DNA from: Cadophora sp. MPI-SDFR-AT-0126
Lineage: Eukaryota; Ascomycota; Leotiomycetes; Helotiales; Ploettnerulaceae
NCBI GenBank assembly: GCA_020747065.1
Contig: JAGMVK010000023.1
Span: 62,001-126,000 of the forward strand
DNA: 64,000 bases
Reading direction: 5' to 3'
Below are positions 58,181-64,000 of this stretch, piece after piece. The position numbers and the translations under genes are program-made. The stretch's first letter is position 1. Each line of letters begins with the position of its first letter. The notes under the pieces were generated by a model that had not been told where the DNA came from, searched no databases, and saw nothing but the letters and a program-made list of their open reading frames with translations.

Positions 58181-61071
58181 TACTTCTTTATTACTTTAAG
58201 CTCTTTTATTAATTAATAGTAAAGAGGAGAGTAAGTATTAAGTAATAGCCTCTTAAGATAAATTTTATAATTGTAATATTAATAAGGTAGAAGAATATCT
58301 ATATCTTTTTTAGAAAATACTGATTTTAAATATTAGTACTATTTTAAAAGTCTTTTAAATAAGAGTTAGATAGTATTAGGATCTTCTAATTTATACTATT
58401 CCTATAAGATATAGTCTATCTTATAGATACTAGTTTAAAAGAATTTAGTATCTTTATATTTTATATTAAAATAGAAGGTATTTATACTAATTTTATAAAT
58501 AAATATAGATATAAGTAGTATTCTTAATAGTTTATATTTTAATTTCCGGACTTATAAAGGTCCTTTACTTATAGGGGATAATATTAAGGTTAGTTTAGGA
58601 GTAACTTAAAGGAGGTATTCTTCTAGTATTTAAACTATAAAAGGGAGATATTTTTATTATATCTTATTTTTTTAGATCACCAGATTTCTATAGTTCGTGT
58701 TGTTTTAGTAGTCTTATTATAGAGGGAGCTATATACGTGGAAAGAGTAAGACTAGCTCTCAAGACTATTATTTAGTAAGTAGGTAATTAAATAGTTATAA
58801 GAATCGATTCTAGTTTATTTATAACTTAAGACAGAATTAACATATCTATTTAATACTTATTATTATATCTTACTTTCCTAGGTCAAGAATAATAAAGGAA
58901 TAATTATATACGTATTAACTATTAATTGTTAAGTATAAACGTATATAGTAAGTAGCGTAGCTTTAGACGGAGTTCTAAAAACTATGTATTAGTATAGTAT
59001 ATAGAAGGGGCTGAATCTTTACTCCTAATGCCCTTAAAAGATATATAAATATAGTCTAATTCACAAAGAGATAATTATTTACTTTAATATCTACTAATAC
59101 AGAGAGTATAATTTCTAATTTATTTATACTAAGTGTATAATTAACTATAAACTACTTCCCTCCTATTAGAGAGTTTAAATTAAGCTTTAATAAATTATAT
59201 TTACGTAGGCTTAAGAAGGAGTCTTTTCCTAAACTTCTTTATTTTTCTTTACTTAATTTTCCTTACTCTCTACTATTTCTTTAATATTATTATTAACTTC
59301 CTCCTTATTAAGAACCTAAACCTTAGCTAATTTAGAATAGTCTAACTTATAGTATTTAAACTTTTTACACTTATAATACTTTACTTATAAGTCGCTAGAA
59401 CTTTCTTAAGGTTTTTATATGCTTTCTTAATACAGTAAGGTAAGAGTTATAATTTGCGGTATTAAGTAGTAGTGGAAGGGAGCGTTAGGAAAAGAAGTAG
59501 GTTTAAGTACTAGTTAAGAAATAGGTAATTCGGAAGTCTTCCGAAAGGGGCCCGGCTTAGCTATACTTTAGAAAGAGTCTAATTTACAGAGGCTAGTAGG
59601 AGATAGATTAAGTTATATATTTCATTACCTATTAGTATTAATTAAGATAAGATAGATTACTATTACTATATAATTATTTTACTATAAGTTTTTAATTAAT
59701 ATAGTAGTAATATAAAGCTAGAGGGTAATTTTAAGTTATATAAAAAAGAACTATTTTATATAAGCTATATTTTCTTAGATTATAGTATTCTAGAATCTTA
59801 TATAAAATTAAGTAAAGGTTTTATATATATAATCTAGTTCCTGTATACTTATATTAAAGAATTTAGTACGAGCCTTATAGACTTTATTTCTAGTAAGAAA
59901 GTAAGTCTCTAGTAAAGAAATTATTTTTGGGGCTATCTGAAATATATTAGTTTTAGATAAGTATTAAGGCTTTAGGTAAGAGTAGGCCAGGCTAGTAGTT
60001 AATTTTTATACTAAAGCTTACTATACTCGAGCGTTTAAGTAAAAACTTGCGTTAACTTTTAATTAATCTTTAACTAAAGCTTTCTATTACTTAAATATTA
60101 AATTAGTTTTATTATTTAAGGAGGAGATCTTTTTTATAAGCTATACCTTAAGTCTTTAAGGGATATTTAATTCCGCCCTAAATATAGTAAGGGGGGTATT
60201 TTCTAGCTTAAATAGGGTACGTCTACTCTAACTTATTAATTCGTCTTTTTCTGTTAATTAAATAATTAGTAGTAAGGTTCTAAGGAAAATCAAGATAGGA
60301 TTTGCGAGGGGTACTATTAGCGTAGCTTAAGCGGAAATTAGTAATTGCTTGATATAAGCTAAGGAGGCCTTTTAAGCACGATTTTAATTCTCTATAGATT
60401 AAATAATTCTTCTTAATATATCTAAGTCACTAAAGTCTTTCTTATCTTAGTTTACACAACCTTTACCTTTATTACCTCGAGTCCTATAACTAAAAAAGCT
60501 TTTAATTAGAGTTAGAAAGTTAAGAGTATTATTAGTAGCTCTACTAAACGGATTTACTGTATTAGTAGTATTTATAACAGGAATAGGAGAAGATTTAGGC
60601 GTAATTCAAGTATAGCCTAAAATAAGGATTCTAAGAGTATTAAGGGAATACTTTGTAATATCTTAGTAAAGGATATTAGTATTAGGGTAGTTTTTATATG
60701 CCGTAACTTTATAAGCAGTAGGAATTACGCGATTATATTCCAGAGAGAAATAAAGGTAATTTAAGAGAATTTTATAAATTTAAGGATTCTGGTAGTAGTA
60801 GTTATAATACTTTAAATTTATCTACAGCGGCCTCTATACAGAGGGAGTTATTTAGAGTCTCTACTAATAAAGACTACTCTACTCTAATTATACTGATTTA
60901 TAATAAGTAGAACTAAACCTTAGTTTATTAGTTTATTTAAGAAATCTTTAGAATCCTAACTCTTTAAGGATAATAATTAGGGGTAATTTAAATAAGAATT
61001 AGTTAACTATATCTTCTAAGTAATAGAATATTATATAAGCTATCTTTAGTAGGAGTGACCTTCTTATTTAA

Positions 61072-61293
61072 TATAAAAACATAATATTACTAAGTGTAGT
61101 ATTAAATATAAGAGTAAAACAGTAGGTAAATAGTAATATTATAGGTCTAGTACAAAGGAAATAAGAAGGTGAGAAATCCTCAGAGGGGGAGCGGTCCTAT
61201 ATATACACGAATCTAGTCCGGCTTTCGTCCGGTAATATTCCGGCTAAACCTGAGTACCCCTATTTCCAGTACTTCCGTCACTTCAACGTTACA
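61072..61293 (-). repeat. LTR (5' LTR of the gypsy element)
   Basis: 222 bp, the less damaged copy; on the minus strand it begins TGTAACGTTGAAGTGACGGA and contains TATATATAGG about 110 bp in, a possible promoter. Confidence 0.88.
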
Positions 61294-61298
61294 ATTAG

Positions 61299-62250
61299 AA
61301 GGAGTAAAGCTTTCCAGGTATACCTTCTAATAATAGATAAGGAAATTACGCTTACTAATTAGTGTAGAATTAATTATTGAACTTAATTTTTAAAGCTTTT
61401 TCTAGTAAGCACGCTTTAATAGAAAGAAAATCGTTAAATCTAAAGGTTATAAGACGTGTGACGTATATATAAGTAAGAAAAGAAGGTATATATTATAATT
61501 AAGGCACCTCTAAAGAAAATCCGTATTCTTATAGCTTCCGTAGCCGTCTAAAATAAGGAATCTTATAGAATAATTATATAGTTAAGTCTGCGGGATAAAG
61601 ACCTTTTCCAGCTACTCTAGAGCTATTTAGTTAGTTATCTCCCTATTATTAATAACTATAAGTACTATTAATTAAATATATCTAATTAAGATAGAAACTA
61701 TTATTATTAAACCGGTTTTCCCTTGTAAATTACCGTTGGAAACGTGGAAAGGCTAGTTGCAAATATATACTTAATAATTAACGTCTAAGTATATAAACCT
61801 AGCTATTTGTCTTGAACCTTACGTTTCTCAGCACTTCCTATAATATAGCTATTAAGACTATAGCCTTCTATAATACTAGTCTCGTTTATATTCCATTGTT
61901 AGAAGACTAAAATAGCCTTAATTGCCGGAATCTCTAATTTTTAGTACTATAGCTTAATAACTTCAGAATAAGCGTAATTAATACATATAGAATTAATATA
62001 TATCTACCTCTTAGTCTTAAGAATAGGATTACGTGCTAAAAACCGTGTTATCTAGTGTTTTCTAAGTAATTAGTAGTTTCCTTAAATAGCTAAAAGCCTT
62101 TCTCTAAAAACCTATATCTACGCGTAGGTAATTCCATAGCTAAGAGACTCTTAAGTTAAAATTTAATTAGTTAATTAATCTTTAATTACTATAGGTAGCC
62201 TTTGTAAGTGTTTAGCGGCCTCTTAATATAGTTATATTATTATATTTCGA
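61299..62250 (-). pseudogene. pogo transposase, N-terminal and DDE part
   Basis: Minus strand: ARNPILKTKR (end of the CENP-B-like DNA-binding part), IYINSICINYAYSEVIK, IPAIKAILVF, WNINETSIIEG (NxDE block, Asp changed to Asn), GSAEKRKVQDK, FPTVIYKGKPV, then IRFLILDGYGSYKNTDFL (second Asp), NYNIYLLFL and SHVL.PLDLTIFFLLKRAY. It stops where the gypsy element begins. These are the classic DDE_1 blocks (DEtG, DGhgSH, L.PHtSH.lQPLDv). Frame is kept over 300 codons while many stops appear. Confidence 0.8.
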
Positions 62251-62465
62251 TTACAAAGAGTAAATCTTAGAATACCCTACTCTAAGTATACCTTTTATAA
62301 GAACTTACTATTTACGATTTCCTTAATAGTATATATAATATTATATTTAGTATATTAAAGCTCTATAATAAGATCAATTTACATTCTAAATTTCAAGAAA
62401 ATTAATTAAAGAATAAAATATTAAATAATTATTGAAGTTAAGTGGTATAAGAAGCGGTGAGGTTA

Positions 62466-62521
62466 AGCGAGGTAGGCGGAATGTAGGGGTGGGCGGAAAG
62501 CAGGGGTTAGACGTTAACCAG
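62466..62521 (-). repeat. right TIR of pogo-like element
   Basis: Reverse complement pairs with 51526-51581. It is GC-richer than the left copy and so less damaged. Confidence 0.82.
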
Positions 62522-64000
62522 TAGAAGAGTAGGCTACAGGGCAGGCACGAACTCGGTGTTAGGTTTCAGAACCTAGACTTATTAATGAATTGTGTTGGAC
62601 ATCGTGCCATTGACCGCAGCTCTTTCCTATATATCCTTCCTTTATCGAATGAAGACCACATTCATCCCCGAACCTACCCGTTTCAGGGCCTCGGCGTGCG
62701 AAGCGCGCGTTACCAGTGCCCTGAAACGAAGTGAAAGGGACTACTACCCCGCCGGGGCGAGCTGCAGGGGGCCGCTTGGCTGGGCCGATGGGCTGCCTTC
62801 ACAGCAAACGGAAGACGGATCGCGTGACTTACGTGGCATGAGTCGCGTGACTTTGTCACGTCACGTGCTTTTGCATTCCCATCTGAAGAATACCCTTTTT
62901 TTTTTCGTTTCAGGGCCAAGGCGTGCGCAGCGCGCGTTACAAGTATGTTGAAGGGTGTGGAAGCCTAGAGGTTAGTGTGAGATGAGTCATGTGATGATGA
63001 GTCATGTGGAAGGCACATGACTACGGGTAGACTGTGGCGAGCAAAGTCGAACTCCCACCTGTTCGTGGTGCTGGCTACGAACCTACGATTGCAATATTAT
63101 TGTAGAGCCGACGGGAGACGAGCGCATACAGCTGGAGCTGGTGGGATTGTAGTGTGATATTGAGGCTGTCGTCGCAATACCGTGGCATGGCCTTATTCAG
63201 AACAGAGGACTACCAGCAAAATGGGTATCAAAACCATCCGACCATTCAATTCCCTGCCTCGCAAGCAGGTACGCTACTTAGATCTATGCTAATGGTAGCG
63301 CAGGGAGCAATGCCCGCATTGGATGGATAGGGCACCTCTGGGGTAACGCTGCAGAGTTTTCACCAACCGGCCGGGGCTCGGAAGGTGTGCGCCCTCGTCT
63401 TACGGCAGCATTCAGTCAAGGGCGAACGTAATCGGGAGGGCTTTGATATAAGAGAGAAGCAAAGCAGCTGTCAAAGAAGGAGGAAGCCAGAGTTTGGAGC
63501 ACTGCGCGGGTGGGCGAGCCTGGAGGGGGTATGGCGATAGAGGGTGCACGGTCAATCCCTCGTTTGCTGGTGGGCAGCCCATCGGCCCGCCAAAGCGGCC
63601 ACCGCAGCTCGCCCCAGCAGGAAAGTAAACCCTTTCACTTCGTTTCAGGGCACATCACTTGGTGGTATTGGCGATATGCACGTAATCTTTTTTGGATAGA
63701 TTTAAATTCAAACCTCTTTGCATTTGCACAGAGGACGTGGGAAAACCCAATGGGAAAACCACAATCAAGAGGACAACAACGTCGTTATGCCACCCCACGA
63801 ACCGAACACGCCACCAATTCGGGTTTCCAATTCAGCGGGTCAGATAGTACTTTCCCTCCTAGGTAGTAGGAGACGCTACGCCTTCTGGTCTCCGTTTGCT
63901 CCAGTAATCTTGGCATGACATGATGTTCCAGGCCACAATTTCTTTTCCTGGCTGTGACTTATTTTATCTATCCATTAGCAGCTACATTTACTCGTATCTC
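62522..64000. repeat. GC-rich repeat region, no gene recognised
   Basis: Three patterns. (1) A 95-bp inverted repeat, 62716-62810 against 63561-63653, sharing GTGCCCTGAAACGAAGTGAA, GGGGCGAGCTGC and GGGCCGATGGGCTGCC. (2) A direct repeat of 35 bp, 62679-62713 and 62906-62940 (CGTTTCAGGGCC, GGCGTGCG, AGCGCGCGTTAC). (3) A hairpin CGTTTCAGGGC / GCCCTGAAACG (62679-62689, 62718-62728). Between them ATGAGTC..GTGA repeats occur near 62838-63010. Frames of 119 and 118 codons exist but are explained by these repeats. Likely a non-autonomous DNA element of unknown family. Confidence 0.6.
62679..62728. repeat. hairpin with 11-bp stem
   Basis: CGTTTCAGGGC and its exact complement GCCCTGAAACG are 28 nt apart. 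The loop carries GGCGTGCGAAGCGCGCG, itself partly self-complementary. Confidence 0.7.

Larger units (their letters stand above)
52150..61293 (-). mobile_element. Ty3/gypsy LTR retrotransposon, RIP-damaged
   Basis: Two 222-bp LTRs (52150-52371, 61072-61293) bounded by TGTAACG...CGTTACA and flanked by a perfect 5-bp duplication ATTAG (52145-52149, 61294-61298). The internal minus strand encodes a Ty3/gypsy pol: reverse transcriptase with IKKPNKGLRFYINYRKLN and a degraded YLDN in place of YLDD near 57775, followed by an RNase H-like NYELNQEIYNKELYTIIESF. A purine tract AAGAGGGAAGTGA on the minus strand (52372-52384) ends at the 3' LTR and fits the polypurine tract. No open frame over 60 codons remains. 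It carries a nested Tc1/mariner element (53120-54500). Inserted in a pogo-like transposase gene. Confidence 0.88.
51526..62521 (-). mobile_element. pogo/Fot1-like element, split by insertion
   Basis: Terminal inverted repeats of about 55 bp: left TAACGTCTAATCCCTGCTTT from 51531, right (reverse complement) TAACGTCTAACCCCTGCTTT from 62516. TA lies on both sides (51524-51525, 62522-62523). Removing the 9,149-bp insertion (52150-61293 plus one target copy) leaves about 1.85 kb, the usual size of fungal Fot1/Tan1-type pogo elements. The minus strand encodes a DDE_1-type transposase, see the two fragments. GC content is very low and decay is of RIP type. Confidence 0.85.

Noticed and set aside
62592..62951. 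119-codon plus frame in the GC-rich end
   Set aside because: It runs through the hairpin and direct-repeat DNA and has no domain; the frame is a by-product of the repeats.
63215..63310. tRNA-like anticodon arm CCTGC-TTGCGAG-GCAGG on the minus strand
   Set aside because: The arm is perfect, but no D arm, T arm or acceptor stem could be paired around it.
63510..63866. 118-codon plus frame
   Set aside because: It overlaps the right arm of the inverted repeat; no family signal.
1..64000. CRISPR array, bacterial operons, riboswitches
   Set aside because: The sequence is fungal; no spaced direct repeats of CRISPR type were seen.
1..64000. Polyketide, nonribosomal peptide or terpene synthase backbone
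   Set aside because: No ketosynthase, adenylation or terpene cyclase motif in any frame I read.

Overview
The window looks like a piece of an accessory, transposon-rich region of a filamentous ascomycete genome (Pezizomycotina; a Leotiomycetes-like source is my guess and is not proven). The evidence is small spliceosomal introns of about 46-75 nt with GTRNGT donors and CTAAC/CTGAC branch sites, HET-domain genes, a Zn2Cys6 regulator, NmrA-like and FRE-type proteins, and strong C-to-T/G-to-A decay typical of repeat-induced point mutation (RIP). Gene models below are spliced by eye from the sequence. Exons were accepted only when the reading frame closed across all junctions.

Left part (1-30 kb). 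Intact genes: a maltose/galactoside-type O-acetyltransferase (7914-8719, -), an alpha/beta-hydrolase (9983-10945, +), a zinc alcohol dehydrogenase (11974-13086, -), an NAD(P)-dependent epimerase/reductase (14038-15232, +), a bZIP-like regulator (16382-17578, +), a Ure2p-like glutathione S-transferase (23327-24283, -) and a 208-residue unknown protein (25011-25699, +). Between them lie relics: a HET gene at the window edge, a DUF7924-like gene, a flavin monooxygenase, an alpha/beta-hydrolase with a single in-frame stop, an ankyrin fragment, a long coiled-coil gene and a protein kinase. A 280-bp MITE with TA target duplication sits between the reductase and the bZIP gene, and a ~150-bp dispersed repeat occurs three times.

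Middle part (28-51 kb). There is a decayed FRE-type ferric reductase, a HET gene broken by one TAG, two NmrA-like paralogues (33939-35057, -; 40413-41443, +), a Zn2Cys6 regulator with one frameshift that shares a promoter with the first NmrA gene, a phytanoyl-CoA dioxygenase relic, a second kinase fragment, a Qri7/Kae1 C-terminal fragment, an intact 729-residue HET gene (43688-46012, +), a RIP-damaged PTR2 peptide transporter, a coiled-coil relic, and a Helitron-type PIF1-like helicase with one stop.

Right part (51.5-64 kb). No long reading frame survives, yet the structure can be read. A pogo/Fot1-like element (51526-62521, TA duplication) is split by a 9.1-kb Ty3/gypsy LTR retrotransposon (52150-61293, 222-bp LTRs, ATTAG duplication). 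That retrotransposon is itself split by a Tc1/mariner element (53120-54500, TA duplication). All three show RIP-type damage. The last 1.5 kb is GC-richer and holds direct and inverted repeats without recognisable genes.

How it works together: the intact enzymes (hydrolase, acetyltransferase, dehydrogenase, reductase, GST) next to a bZIP regulator could form a loose catabolic or specialised-metabolism neighbourhood. There is no backbone synthase, so this stays an inference. I found no clear new biological system. The strongest results are the nested transposon stack and the series of genes caught at different stages of loss.
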